Below, piece after piece: positions 7,240-17,114 of a stretch of DNA of 64,000 nucleotides. Position 1 is the stretch's first letter. Each line of letters opens with the position of its first letter. Made by a program: the position numbers and the translations under genes. This stretch comes from Parasaccharibacter apium (GTDB lineage: Bacteria > Pseudomonadota > Alphaproteobacteria > Acetobacterales > Acetobacteraceae). Below the pieces are notes generated by a model. It had not been told where the DNA came from, ran no database searches, and saw only the letters and a list, made by a program, of their open reading frames with translations. The stretch spans positions 1 to 64,000 of the forward strand of contig NZ_MEJG01000002.1 of assembly GCF_002592045.1 (NCBI RefSeq). The letters are read 5' to 3'.

Positions 7240-8360
7240 GATGGGTGTTCTTGTTTAAGATTTTCTCCCGTGGTCCCTCCTGCCCATTCGCGCACCAATG
7301 TTTCAGCCAAATAAAGCAATGTGGGTCCTATAAATACTCCAGCAAAACCTAAAGTGGCAATACCACCAAAAGCACCTAACATGATGACGACTACTGAAAT
7401 CTTTACATAACGACGAATAATAAAGGCCTGTAAAAAATTATCATTCGCCACAGCAATAAGCGCAAAACATAACATAATAGATGCATGCATCAAGGGAGCA
7501 GTGAAATATAACCAAACGGTACTAACAAATAACACCCAAGCCCCACCAAATTGCAATACACAGGACACAAACATTACAGCCGCTATAACACTACCCATAG
7601 GCATATCAGCGGCCATTAACCCTAACCATCCAAATAGAGATTCTATAATCGCGGTAAGAGTTACACCAAGAGCAACACCCCGTGTTGTAGTTTCCGCCCT
7701 ATGTAGAAACAAACGGCCAGCATCTCCCCCTAAGCGGGAACTAATGCGTACTAATAAATCAATAATACGTTCTGCATGAGTGAGAAACAAAACCATCGCG
7801 ATTAATGTTAAGCCAAACTCAACCAACAAAGAGCCAAGACTACCCGCCGAGGATAAAAATACAGCAAATAATTTTTCAGGTGGAGGAACAATCTGCTTTA
7901 CTAAGCCCGGCAGGCTGTTTTCTCTCATATGGTCCCAAAAAGCAACGATACGGCCACCCACATGCGGAATATGTCCAACCCAAACCGGGACAGCAGGCAA
8001 CTGCCATGAGGGCAGTATGGTCATAAAATGTGATATATCTTTTACATGCTGTGCAAAAATGAGAAATATTAGCGCAACTGGTAAGAAGAACACCAACAAC
8101 GCTGCCAGGACTGTAAAAAACACAGCGGCAGCCCGACTACCGAAGAGACATGACTGCAACCTCAGCACTAATGGCCAAAATGTCACTGAAATGGTTGCTC
8201 CCCACACAATAGGTAATAAAAAAGGATGAAGCACCCAACCGACCGCAATTAAGATACAGCTCACCATCAGAGCCGTCAGCACGGGAGACACTTTGTCCTC
8301 CTGCTCCATATGACATTCTGTTGTCATTGACCCTAACAAAGACCTAAAACGCTTTATCAT
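7236..8360 (-). CDS. AI-2E family transporter (PerM/YdiK type)
   Basis: 374 residues. I prefer ATG 8360, preceded by AAGGTGAG; a GTG four codons upstream is possible. The protein has about eight membrane helices with the family arrangement: two at the N-terminus (ALMVSCILIAVGWVLHPFLL, GATISVTFWPL), a pair after residue 65, a periplasmic stretch, then a C-terminal bundle (RGVALGVTLTAIIESLFGWL, GGIATLGFAGVFIGPTLLYL). Members export small molecules or act in ion homeostasis; autoinducer-2 export is shown for only a few, so the substrate is open. It stands alone and converges on the PepSY gene. Confidence 0.85.
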   Translation of the reverse strand: MIKRFRSLLGSMTTECHMEQEDKVSPVLTALMVSCILIAVGWVLHPFLLPIVWGATISVTFWPLVLRLQSCLFGSRAAAVFFTVLAALLVFFLPVALIFLIFAQHVKDISHFMTILPSWQLPAVPVWVGHIPHVGGRIVAFWDHMRENSLPGLVKQIVPPPEKLFAVFLSSAGSLGSLLVEFGLTLIAMVLFLTHAERIIDLLVRISSRLGGDAGRLFLHRAETTTRGVALGVTLTAIIESLFGWLGLMAADMPMGSVIAAVMFVSCVLQFGGAWVLFVSTVWLYFTAPLMHASIMLCFALIAVANDNFLQAFIIRRYVKISVVVIMLGAFGGIATLGFAGVFIGPTLLYLAETLVREWAGGTTGENLKQEHPS

Positions 8361-8539
8361 CACTACTCTCACCTTATTTTCTGTACCGTAGCACTATACG
8401 CAGCTTCTACCTTCTTGCGCTTTTCCTCTTAACAAAGCGTGACCTCAGCAGCAAAAAACTGTTAAAAGACTTACTAAGCAGTACGCAATGAATTGCCACT
8501 GTTACCATCACCATCTCTTATGGAAGGAAGATATCCATT

Positions 8540-8704
8540 ATGGCACAAAATGACGCAAACCCAGCCCGCAACATGACACGCGAGGACCTCATCTTTGCCC
8601 TCGTACAAGATGTCGTCCGGCTCGAAAGTCAAAACACCCAAATTGACCGTGCTTACCTCGTCAAGCTTGTTGCTGAGATTGCCCGCTCTGTTGATGGGAA
8701 ATAA
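8540..8704 (+). CDS. Small protein of unknown function, 54 residues
   Basis: The ATG at 8540 is preceded by GGAAGGAAG at good spacing. The product is charged and mostly helical (DLIFALVQDVVRLESQNTQI, LVKLVAEIARSVDGK), soluble, with no signal peptide. A perfect 9-bp hairpin follows its stop by 12 bases, so it looks like a complete monocistronic gene. It is short enough to be missed by length cut-offs. I do not recognise a family. Codon use resembles that of the core genes rather than of the A+T-rich stretch to its left. Confidence 0.6.
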   Translation: MAQNDANPARNMTREDLIFALVQDVVRLESQNTQIDRAYLVKLVAEIARSVDGK

Positions 8705-8716
8705 ACCTAGAAAGAC

Positions 8717-8748
8717 GCCGAAGTGTTACAAATCACTTCGGCTTCCCC
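8717..8748. terminator. Terminator between the 54-residue gene and the mechanosensitive channel gene
   Basis: GCCGAAGTG (8717-8725) and CACTTCGGC (8734-8742) pair perfectly over an 8-base loop. It lies between convergent genes ending at 8704 and 8757, so it may serve both directions. The tract after the + strand stem is TTCCCC, weak for intrinsic termination. Confidence 0.6.
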
Positions 8749-8756
8749 CCAAAGCC

Positions 8757-11138
8757 TTATGATGGCAGAATAAGAGAAATGCCTTCCTGATTAAAACGAT
8801 CCATCAATGCACCCATTACAGAGGTGGTAACGGCATCACTACTTGTCCCCCGTGCTATATAGACAGCCAATGTTGCACCCACTGTTTGACCCGCATTCGA
8901 ATCAAGCAGAATCTGAGGGGCAGGATCCCGTAGAATATTTGGCTGCTCATTTGCAACTTGCATGAAGATTTCCTGCACTTTATCCAAACTTACATTAGAG
9001 GGTACAGCAACAACAAGTTTGACCTTAATTGGATTTTGCCCCGCACTCCAATTCTGCACATTCGAGGTGATGAATTGAGAATTAGGCATGATCACCATAG
9101 TACCATCACTGAGACGAATATCCGTTGCACGAACATTCACACGTTGGATGACCCCTGTGGTCCCGCTAATACTAATCTTGTCCCCCGCTTGTGCTGGACG
9201 CTCTGCTAACAAAATTAGTCCTGAAATAAAATCCTTCACAATAGATTGTAAGCCGAAACCCACCCCAACGGATAGGGCACTGACCACCCATGTTAAATTC
9301 TGAACCGAAATACCCATCATGGACAACAGCTTCAGCCCCGCCACAATCCATAATGTATAAGTCATAATACTTATAATAGATGTCTGCGCTCCATTATCTA
9401 ATGACGTAACGGGGAACAGGCGATTTTGTAACCATTGTTGGAGAAATTTAATAGCGTAGAACACGCCTACCAAGAGCAACGCGGAATTTACGAGCATCCG
9501 CGGTGAAAAAGGAATACCAAAGAAGATATCGCCGGCAAAAATTTGCTGTAAACCCTGCCATGCCCCACTAAAAGAAGCACCATTTCTACCTTGCAAGAGG
9601 GCAAGGAAAACCATAACGAGGCCTAGCCCCACCAAGGCAGTACTCACGACCTCCATCTGGGCCAAACGCCGAGCGCTTAATCCCAGTTCATTCCAAATAC
9701 GCCCTAAATGGCTCTGAGCAGAAAAGGCAAATTGAGCTGAATCACGCCATGCCTGCATGAGCAACATTACAACGCCAAACGCATAAAGTAGCGTTAAAAC
9801 CCAATCATTTAATAAGAAAGCAAAGGAAATATAACCGCTTAATACAGCCAGACCGGTCACCACTAATAATAAAGCGGAAATACCATGTATGGGGAAATAT
9901 TGCATCAAAATCCCCCCAATATCCTGCGCCACTCCTCCGCCTAAGTCCCCAACTTCATCGCCCGCATTTTGTTGGCGTTTTTTATCAACGCGACACGGTA
10001 CATAAAGGAGAATAGCTGACGAAAGGGCAAGGCTACCCTCTAACACCGCATCTAACCCAGGGCCTAAACTTTTATTGAGTTCTGCTGTACGTAACGCCCC
10101 ACAACATAGGACGCCCACCCCCAATAATAAGCTGCATAGGGGACATACCTTCCCGCGAAGCCAACGCCTAAGCGAAACACCCGCCCCTATAACAAACCCA
10201 AATACTGGTAATGATTGAGTTAAATACTGCCCTGCCAAGAAAGGGATACCCTCAAAACCAAAGGCCACCATCTCCCAACCTTGCCACAGCACCTCCGCGA
10301 GCAGGGCGCATAATATACCCAATAAAACGCTCCCTAACGCCCGTTGTGTCCGAATGGCCGTCGCCCAGCGCACTCGAGACAAAGCAGCATTAAGCGTTCT
10401 ACCTGCCAACCAGCGCAGCCCTTCCTCACATACAAAGACCAGCCCCATAACCCCTAATGTGCCGATCAATATATTCAGTTCAGACCGGGTTAAATTTTTA
10501 AGAGCCGTATAGCCCTCTGCCCCAATATTTTGCCAAAATCCTAAGCTCAACGGGGTCTCTACATGCCGAATAAGCGCCCCTTGCTGTACACGCCGCCGCA
10601 AACCATCCAACTGACTTTCTAACTGGCGTGTCTGCAAATCACACACACGCATCCGTACTTGCAATGATGCAATACCGAGCGATGTCTTACGCGCAGCCCC
10701 TCGCTGCCGAGTAATAGCGGCATCTTCTCCATCTTCGGTTTTATTACCCAAGACCTGCAATAATGAATTAATAGAGCCTTCGTAGGATTGAATTTGCGCC
10801 AAACCATCCGTGACATGCTGTCGTACAACGCGCACCTGCGCACCATAGGCATCTAAAGCACTGCCGCTTAACGGAGCCTTAGCATGCCCCAACCCTGTAC
10901 TAACAGCCCGCAAAGTAGCTTGGTCTTGCTCCAATTGTGCCCGTAAAGCAACTGCTACATTATTCCAACCAAAATCCCCCTCTGCCTGCGCCATAACCAA
11001 GGAGGGCGGATTATCAACAGCCTTATCAGCCGGTGTTGCCGCCGGTGCTGCAGCATGCACGGGAGAGGCCAATATAAAAGCAAGCCCTAGAAAGGCCCCT
11101 ATAGCAACGCGAATAGGTTGAACGAAGTGACGCATCAT
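8757..11138 (-). CDS. Mechanosensitive ion channel protein with DUF3772 domain (MscS superfamily)
   Basis: 793 residues. A signal peptide ends after VHA near residue 29. The periplasmic region up to about 200 is coiled-coil-like and corresponds to DUF3772. About ten membrane helices follow. The MscS core is at the C-terminus: pore helix GVGFGLQSIVKDFISGLILL, then the beta domain (ERPAQAGDKISISGTTGVIQ, IMPNSQFITSNVQNWS) and a cytosolic alpha/beta domain. Such large MscK/MscM-like channels in the inner membrane release solutes on hypo-osmotic shock. It lies apart from its neighbours, with about 90 bases to glycerate kinase. Confidence 0.9.
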   Translation of the reverse strand: MMRHFVQPIRVAIGAFLGLAFILASPVHAAAPAATPADKAVDNPPSLVMAQAEGDFGWNNVAVALRAQLEQDQATLRAVSTGLGHAKAPLSGSALDAYGAQVRVVRQHVTDGLAQIQSYEGSINSLLQVLGNKTEDGEDAAITRQRGAARKTSLGIASLQVRMRVCDLQTRQLESQLDGLRRRVQQGALIRHVETPLSLGFWQNIGAEGYTALKNLTRSELNILIGTLGVMGLVFVCEEGLRWLAGRTLNAALSRVRWATAIRTQRALGSVLLGILCALLAEVLWQGWEMVAFGFEGIPFLAGQYLTQSLPVFGFVIGAGVSLRRWLRGKVCPLCSLLLGVGVLCCGALRTAELNKSLGPGLDAVLEGSLALSSAILLYVPCRVDKKRQQNAGDEVGDLGGGVAQDIGGILMQYFPIHGISALLLVVTGLAVLSGYISFAFLLNDWVLTLLYAFGVVMLLMQAWRDSAQFAFSAQSHLGRIWNELGLSARRLAQMEVVSTALVGLGLVMVFLALLQGRNGASFSGAWQGLQQIFAGDIFFGIPFSPRMLVNSALLLVGVFYAIKFLQQWLQNRLFPVTSLDNGAQTSIISIMTYTLWIVAGLKLLSMMGISVQNLTWVVSALSVGVGFGLQSIVKDFISGLILLAERPAQAGDKISISGTTGVIQRVNVRATDIRLSDGTMVIMPNSQFITSNVQNWSAGQNPIKVKLVVAVPSNVSLDKVQEIFMQVANEQPNILRDPAPQILLDSNAGQTVGATLAVYIARGTSSDAVTTSVMGALMDRFNQEGISLILPS

Positions 11139-11231
11139 AAAATCTACTTTATTACATACACACCGTGCTGAGATGCACCGGCAGGTACCAGAAATTTAAG
11201 ATATATTTTCTAGTTTTCAAGAGTTCGTGCC

Positions 11232-12392
11232 TCAAACTTTCTCGTTATCAATACCCAAATTCATACCCATCCTCACTACAACGGCAATATTTTCTGCTAC
11301 GCGACGAATAGAATCAGGGGCCTCCTGCAACACCGTCGTTAAATCTGCTGGGTGTGAGACCGTATCAAAAACCGCATCAATACCGACCTGCCGGACAAGC
11401 TCTACATCCTTCCCAGTAGAGCCAACAATGGCAATCACAGGCTTGCCAAAGCGTTTTGCAATCTGTGCAACACCCATAGGGGCCTTCCCATGGACTGTCT
11501 GCCCGTCCATTCGCCCCTCACCAGTGAGGATAAGGTCCATCTCTGCAAAATGCTCGGCTAAATGCAGTTGATCAGCAATAATCTCCACACCCGGCCGTAA
11601 GGTTGCGTGTGTAAAAGCCAACAGCCCACCACCAAGGCCACCCGCTGCCCCCGCCCCAGATATATGAGCGATATTACATCCAGATTGAGACGCTAAGAGC
11701 GTTGCATAATGTGTTAGGGCAGCCTCTAACTGTGCTACATCCTGTGGGGAGGCCCCTTTTTGTGGGCCAAATATCGCCGAAGCCCCCTGCGAGCCTATGA
11801 GAGGATTTGTAACGTCACAGGCTCCCTCCAGCGTGACATGCGCTAATCGAGCATCCAAGCCAGAAGCATCTATCTGTGCGAGATGAGCCAAGGCAGCACC
11901 ACCGGGAGGCAAATCACGCCCTCGCTCGTCTAACAATCTTACCCCCAGAGCCTGAGCAAACCCAGCCCCACCATCATTTGTAGCACTACCGCCTAACCCA
12001 ATGATGATATGCTGGCAGCCATGATCCAACGCAGCACGCACCAACTCTCCCACGCCATAGGTTGTTGTCTGTAATGGTGCATACTCATCCGGTTTTAATA
12101 AAGGGAGGCCCGCCGCGGCGGCCATTTCGATCACGGCGGTGCGCCCATCCCCGCTCACGCCCCAAAAAGCAGAGACAGGCTTGCCCAATGGCCCTGTCAC
12201 GCTGCATGCCATCATCTGCCCACCCGTCCCCTGGGCAAAAGCCTCCACTGTGCCTTCTCCACCATCTGCCATAGGGAGGCAAAGGTAATCAGCATGAGGG
12301 AAAATACGCGAAAATCCTGCTTTAATCTCCCGCGCGACCTCTAAGGTGGAAAGACTACCCTTAAAGGAATCACATACAATCGCAATCTTCAT
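11232..12392 (-). CDS. glxK: Glycerate 2-kinase (GlxK/GarK family)
   Basis: 386 residues, full family length. It phosphorylates D-glycerate with ATP to 2-phosphoglycerate, feeding glyoxylate or glycerate carbon into glycolysis. Signatures are CDSFKGSLS at the start, PMADGGEGTVEA, the central GLGGSATNDGG and the late LTGEGRMDGQT and KAPMGVA. No tartronate semialdehyde or glyoxylate genes are beside it; queH follows on the 5' side. A cytosolic enzyme. Whether it should be called glxK or garK cannot be settled from this context. Confidence 0.9.
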   Translation of the reverse strand: MKIAIVCDSFKGSLSTLEVAREIKAGFSRIFPHADYLCLPMADGGEGTVEAFAQGTGGQMMACSVTGPLGKPVSAFWGVSGDGRTAVIEMAAAAGLPLLKPDEYAPLQTTTYGVGELVRAALDHGCQHIIIGLGGSATNDGGAGFAQALGVRLLDERGRDLPPGGAALAHLAQIDASGLDARLAHVTLEGACDVTNPLIGSQGASAIFGPQKGASPQDVAQLEAALTHYATLLASQSGCNIAHISGAGAAGGLGGGLLAFTHATLRPGVEIIADQLHLAEHFAEMDLILTGEGRMDGQTVHGKAPMGVAQIAKRFGKPVIAIVGSTGKDVELVRQVGIDAVFDTVSHPADLTTVLQEAPDSIRRVAENIAVVVRMGMNLGIDNEKV

Positions 12393-12449
12393 GCCAGCTC
12401 ATCCCTTCAACCACGTGTACGGGATTATGAAACGTAAATGATGCGGCCC

Positions 12450-13208
12450 TTAATCATCCTCACCATAAAACTCCTCTCCCAAAACAATTGCCGGGCGACC
12501 TTTTGAGCGGCGGAAATTATTTGTATCCCGCAAAGAATAAGCACATCCACAATATTCTTGCTTATAAAAACGCTCGCGCTTGCTAATCTCAATCATCCGG
12601 GCAGAGCCGCCGCCTTTACGCCAATTAAAATCCCAATATTCTAACCCTTCATAGGGAGCTACAGCGCGCTCCCCGCACTCATTAATCTGGGTCATATTCT
12701 TCCAACGAGAAATACCAAGGGAACTGGTCATAACGGGGAAGCCATGCTCATGCGCGTACAGTGCTGTACGCTCAAAGCGCATATCAAAACACATCGTACA
12801 GCGTATGCCTCGTTCTGGCTCCCACTCCATCCCTTTTGCACGCTCGAACCAATTATCTTTATCATAATCAGCATCAATAAACGGAATATTATGGGCATCT
12901 GCGAAGCGGATATTCTCATCTTTGCGTAAAAGATATTCCCGCTCTGGATGAATATTCGGATTATAAAAGAAGATGGTATAATCAATCCCGGATTCCGTCA
13001 TGGCCTCCATCACCTCGCCGGAACACGGTGCGCAGCAAGAATGTAGCAAGACCTTTTTTTGCCCACCGGGGGGCTGAAGTTGCTGACGGCCTGATGGTAA
13101 TAGCTGAGGCCCCTTCCGGCGATTACGCCGCGCCGCATAGCCGCGTTTGGCCGCTGCCTCCTCCACCATCATGCTCTCCACTTCATTATCACTCATATGC
13201 TTTGCCAT
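12450..13208 (-). CDS. queH: Epoxyqueuosine reductase QueH
   Basis: 252 residues. QueH reduces epoxyqueuosine to queuosine in tRNA wobble positions and replaces the B12-dependent QueG. The cysteine pairs for the Fe-S cluster and the second metal are visible: HSCCAPCSG near residue 56, RCTMCFDMR near 136 and [10 protein letters not shown] near 220. An N-terminal basic extension of about 50 residues ([14 protein letters not shown]) precedes the catalytic domain; this is longer than in minimal QueH proteins. Start ATG 13208 is kept, with an in-frame ATG at 13196 as the alternative. Confidence 0.9.
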   Translation of the reverse strand: MAKHMSDNEVESMMVEEAAAKRGYAARRNRRKGPQLLPSGRQQLQPPGGQKKVLLHSCCAPCSGEVMEAMTESGIDYTIFFYNPNIHPEREYLLRKDENIRFADAHNIPFIDADYDKDNWFERAKGMEWEPERGIRCTMCFDMRFERTALYAHEHGFPVMTSSLGISRWKNMTQINECGERAVAPYEGLEYWDFNWRKGGGSARMIEISKRERFYKQEYCGCAYSLRDTNNFRRSKGRPAIVLGEEFYGEDD

Positions 13209-13297
13209 ACTAAAGAATGGACCATGCTGTCGAGCAGCACTCTATGCTCCATGATCTATTTTTTTAGTCATATCGTTACGATATAAAAACAAACCTC

Positions 13298-14479
13298 TTA
13301 CTCAGAGACCGTAACGCCCGCTCGCAGCCATACCCAGCCCATCAAGGCCGCCATGAGAGAGCCGCTCAGAATACCAAGCTTTGCGGATAAGAGTAAATTA
13401 GACCCAGCGAATGAAAGGGAGGCCATAAAAAGACTAACGGTGAAGCCAATACCGCACAGCATAGATAAACCAAACACCATATACCATGACGTCTGGCGGG
13501 GCAGAGGGCTCAACCGGCAACGCACAGCTAGCCACGTTGCACTGAAAATGCCCGTTGTCTTACCCATAACCAACCCGACCGCTACAGCACAAACCAGGTG
13601 TAAATTCACCGCATGGAGAGGGAGGGTCAGTAACGGTATCCCCATAATCACAAAGCCAAATATAGGCAGAATCACCCATCTCACCCATGGTGTGACGTAA
13701 TGCTCCATACGCTCCACAGGCGAAGGGGCCGTCTTCACTCGTGCGGGGAGGCACAAGCCTACAACAACGCCCGCTATGGTAGGATGCACCCCTGAGACTA
13801 ACAAACATCCCCATAACAAACATCCCGCCACACTATACGGCCAAAGAGCACGAATCCCACGCCTCCCCCAATAGACCAAGCATCCCACCAATACCACACT
13901 AACGATTAAGGGCCCGTACTTTAACGTACTGCCATAAAATAATGCGATGATCAGAATCCCTAAGACATCATCAAAAATAGCAAGGGCCATGAGCCAAACA
14001 CGCCCTCCTTCGGAAACATATCGTCCCAATGCCAATAAAATCGGCACTGTAAAAGCGGCATCTGTTGCTATCGGGATGGCCCAACCTGCCTGCAAAGCAG
14101 GCTCTGACGCGGCAATCACTCTATATAAGAGGGCAGGCACAACGACCCCACCGAGTGCGGAGACACATGGTAATAAGCACTGACGTAATTGCGATAAATG
14201 CCCGCTAACAAGCTCCTTTTTAAGCTCTAAAGTGATAAGCAGAAAAAATAATGTCATCGGGCCAAGCGTGATGGCTTCAATAACGCTAGGTAATGTGAGG
14301 GACCATGTGCGCCCGTTCCATCCGGTAATGTGCACATCCCCCATAGGGTGAGCCAATAATGCGTAGTTAGCCTGCCAAGGCGAGTTCGCCGCTATGAGAC
14401 CTGCAATCGCCATAAATAGCAAAAGGAACGGGCCAGCTATATCGGCTGTTCGCCACCATGCTTTTTGCATCATGCACAT
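13298..14479 (-). CDS. nhaA: Na+/H+ antiporter NhaA
   Basis: 393 residues, the normal length, with about twelve membrane helices. The ion-binding aspartate pair is present in LMALAIFDDVLGILIIALFY. ELKKELVSGHL near residue 90 and PIATDAAFTVPI near 140 are also typical. NhaA expels Na+ or Li+ in exchange for two protons and helps pH and salt tolerance. The start has no strong ribosome site; ATGs at residues 1, 3 and 4 are all possible. Its neighbours are queH and an outer-membrane channel, with no sign of an operon. Confidence 0.93.
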   Translation of the reverse strand: MCMMQKAWWRTADIAGPFLLLFMAIAGLIAANSPWQANYALLAHPMGDVHITGWNGRTWSLTLPSVIEAITLGPMTLFFLLITLELKKELVSGHLSQLRQCLLPCVSALGGVVVPALLYRVIAASEPALQAGWAIPIATDAAFTVPILLALGRYVSEGGRVWLMALAIFDDVLGILIIALFYGSTLKYGPLIVSVVLVGCLVYWGRRGIRALWPYSVAGCLLWGCLLVSGVHPTIAGVVVGLCLPARVKTAPSPVERMEHYVTPWVRWVILPIFGFVIMGIPLLTLPLHAVNLHLVCAVAVGLVMGKTTGIFSATWLAVRCRLSPLPRQTSWYMVFGLSMLCGIGFTVSLFMASLSFAGSNLLLSAKLGILSGSLMAALMGWVWLRAGVTVSE

Positions 14480-14524
14480 ATACTTAACATTACGACATGA
14501 ACCCTACCTACGCCCCTTATCAGG

Positions 14525-15442
14525 TTAATAATGAGAGAATATTGCCCCTTGGAATAAATAAGCTAACTTTAGATAATAAGCGTTTGTCTCCGCTATATTA
14601 CGCCCTTCTACTGAATGGGAATAACGGGCTGTTATATTCCACGCGCTATTAATATTCCACATCAGCCCAACACCCAAAGCGACTTCGCGGCTGCTTGTAT
14701 TAGCTACATAATGCCGTAATGTATTATCGCGCAACCCGGCATTATTCTGCCAATCCAACCCAAAGAATGGCTCCCAATGTGGGGAGGCCTTCCAGCTAAA
14801 GCGCAGATTGCTATGGAAGGCCGTCCCTGGATGATAGGAATGTTGGCCTTTATTATGCAACGTAGACGCCACAACCGCCCCTAAATCACCATCAAAGCCG
14901 AAATGCTTCCATTCATAATCGAACATAAAGCTTGAAAGATTGGACCAATAATTAGGATTAAGGCGGTCCCGTGTAGCACTTGGGGTTTGCATAAAGGTCT
15001 GTATCCCGAAGGTGCTATGAGCGTTCGGCTTAAACCACACGGCAGGGCCGCTAATGGTTGGGCCTAACCCACCAAAATTGGTTCCATTGGCAAGCTGATA
15101 GCTCTCTGTCTGAATCACCTCATAAGCAAAGCCAATTTTGGGAATGGATTTAAACGTCCAGAAATGAACATATTTGCTCATTCCCGACCATGTATGGACC
15201 CCTTGGCCGGAATGACGCGCCCCTTGGCCATCATAATGGAAGGTAGCCGCATTACCGTCCCCGTACTGCACAAAGACATTAAACGGCTTAAAATCAACCG
15301 GTAGGTCATATTCATGCGGGCCAATAACAGCGAATGTTATATCCGCAGCATGGGCATAAGACGCCCATAAAACGCCTCCCAGAAAAACCACAAACACCCA
15401 TATTATTATGGGCCATAAATGTGATCCCTTCCTGTACAGCAC
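14525..15442 (-). CDS. Outer-membrane beta-barrel channel (phenol-degradation MetA/SphA-like transporter family)
   Basis: 305 residues from a GTG at 15442 with GGAGGG three bases upstream. A signal peptide ends after AHA near residue 32. The mature part is built from alternating amphipathic strands rich in aromatic residues (HFWTFKSIPKIGFAYEVIQT, SAWNITARYSHS) and ends in an aromatic-rich strand, as barrels do. The domain order and the GPHEYDLPVDFKPFNVFVQY start resemble the Phenol_MetA_deg family of putative transporters. The substrate is unknown. It is followed at 120 bases by an NCS1 permease gene on its 5' side, so the two might form an uptake pair (inference). Confidence 0.6.
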   Translation of the reverse strand: MLYRKGSHLWPIIIWVFVVFLGGVLWASYAHAADITFAVIGPHEYDLPVDFKPFNVFVQYGDGNAATFHYDGQGARHSGQGVHTWSGMSKYVHFWTFKSIPKIGFAYEVIQTESYQLANGTNFGGLGPTISGPAVWFKPNAHSTFGIQTFMQTPSATRDRLNPNYWSNLSSFMFDYEWKHFGFDGDLGAVVASTLHNKGQHSYHPGTAFHSNLRFSWKASPHWEPFFGLDWQNNAGLRDNTLRHYVANTSSREVALGVGLMWNINSAWNITARYSHSVEGRNIAETNAYYLKLAYLFQGAIFSHY

Positions 15443-15561
15443 ATACCCTCCCTATGCAGTAGCGCCTGCGTACAAGCACCCTGCACTTTAATAAGAGAAG
15501 TGCCGTTGGATTGATAGGGGAGGCTGATTATAAATATAAATGTACCCTATTAGTCCTTCTT

Positions 15562-16929
15562 TTAAGGCGACGCTACATCCCTACCACGAACATAGCGTAC
15601 CAACAGGCAATAAACCCCGCCTGTTACTAAAAGACTAACCACCCAAGATATGTCCACACCATGCAGCCTAGGGACTAATACCCCGGTATATGGTCCGGTT
15701 TTCATAAAAGGAATCTCAACTAAGACACCCAACATATAAACACTTAAAGCAAGGATATTAAACCGCCCATAAAGACCACCATCCTCAGCAAAAAATGCCT
15801 TCACATCATACTGACCATGACGCAGCAAATAATAATCACACAAATTGATAGCCGTCCACGGTACTAAAACTGCCATCAAAACATCCAGAAATGACGTATA
15901 AGCTTTTAAAAAATCGCTCGCCATACCTAGGCTCATCATCAGGGCGACTGCTAGCAATAAAATAGTCATCACTAGCCTTCCCCCTAAGCCAGAACGCCAA
16001 GCGGGATGAAATGTTTGCACAAAGGTTAAACTACACAACGCACCGCAATAAACGCTCATAGCATTTGCTAAGGGAATGGCTAATGCAAGAACAAGTAAAA
16101 CAAGATTACCTACGCGCCCCCCAGCGTGAGCTAAAGCCCCGGCAAGCGGTAATGTAGGATAGCTTAAAGACAGTAAACTACCCAAAACCATCGGTAAAAT
16201 GGCGCCAAGAACTGTCCCACCGTAAGTTGCCCAAAACGCTTGTCGTCCCGAGCCAGACTCGTCAGGTAAATAGCGTGATGAGTCTGAAACGTAAGGCGCA
16301 TAAGCAATCTGCCACAACGCGGACACGGAAAATGCCCCAAAGAAGCCAGCAACTGTGCCGTGTAAATCCGCCAATAAACTGCGTGAAAAACCGCCGAGAC
16401 CACATCCGATGGCGTAAACCACCGCAATAATCGACACCCAACTGGCCAAACGGGAACATGCATGAATTGCTTTGTACCCCATTATGCACGGCACAAGCGT
16501 TAATATCGCTACTGCCCACACGCCTCTACTACCACTAAAGGCAGGTAAAACATGTGCCAAGGCTTCCCCCCCGACTACACAATTGGAGGCTGCAAAGCCG
16601 ATATACATCAAAACCACAAGCACAATAATTGGCACAGACCCATAAATGCCAAACTGCCCACGGCTTTGTACCATTTGTGGGACGCCTAAACGCGGCCCTT
16701 GTGCTGCGTGGAGTGCCATAAAAACAGCCCCCACCATGTTCCCCAACACAAGTGCTAATACGGACCAAAACAGAGAAAGGCCAAATATAGCTGGCCCTAA
16801 TGCCCCCGTTACAACGGTTAGCAACGTCATATTTGCGCTAAACCATACCGAAAAAAGGTCCGCAACACGCCCATAACGATGCGTGTGAGGGATAGGATGA
16901 ATGGTGTGGGTTTCCAGATGGGTACTCAT
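15562..16929 (-). CDS. NCS1 family nucleobase/cytosine permease
   Basis: 455 residues from the ATG at 16929; a GTG six codons upstream is the other option. About twelve membrane helices. VWFSANMTLLTVVTGALG, VPQMVQSRGQFGIYG and the later YVSDSSRYLPD are landmarks of the NCS1 purine/pyrimidine/hydantoin/thiamine transporters. It imports a nucleobase-like substrate by proton or sodium symport; cytosine, purine or hydantoin cannot be told apart here, and no catabolic enzyme is adjacent. Divergent from the OprB porin gene, with a gap of about 185 bases that must hold both promoters. Confidence 0.85.
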   Translation of the reverse strand: MSTHLETHTIHPIPHTHRYGRVADLFSVWFSANMTLLTVVTGALGPAIFGLSLFWSVLALVLGNMVGAVFMALHAAQGPRLGVPQMVQSRGQFGIYGSVPIIVLVVLMYIGFAASNCVVGGEALAHVLPAFSGSRGVWAVAILTLVPCIMGYKAIHACSRLASWVSIIAVVYAIGCGLGGFSRSLLADLHGTVAGFFGAFSVSALWQIAYAPYVSDSSRYLPDESGSGRQAFWATYGGTVLGAILPMVLGSLLSLSYPTLPLAGALAHAGGRVGNLVLLVLALAIPLANAMSVYCGALCSLTFVQTFHPAWRSGLGGRLVMTILLLAVALMMSLGMASDFLKAYTSFLDVLMAVLVPWTAINLCDYYLLRHGQYDVKAFFAEDGGLYGRFNILALSVYMLGVLVEIPFMKTGPYTGVLVPRLHGVDISWVVSLLVTGGVYCLLVRYVRGRDVASP

Positions 16930-17114
16930 GCCCTGCTTTTCCCACACTCCTGATCATTTTGCCAGATCCCTTAGAGAATGGATTTTGCACAATGCTATAA
17001 CTACGCATTACAGATAAATTTTGATATCCTTCCCAAAACTCTTTAGCACTCGTAAGAGGATATTATCTTAAACAATCGCCTGTGTTGTGGCCCCTCAGAA
17101 CAATGGAGACATTC

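Noticed and set aside
16164-16768. Several open frames antisense or overlapping within the NCS1 permease gene
   Set aside because: They lie inside a gene with clear family motifs, and their products lack any.
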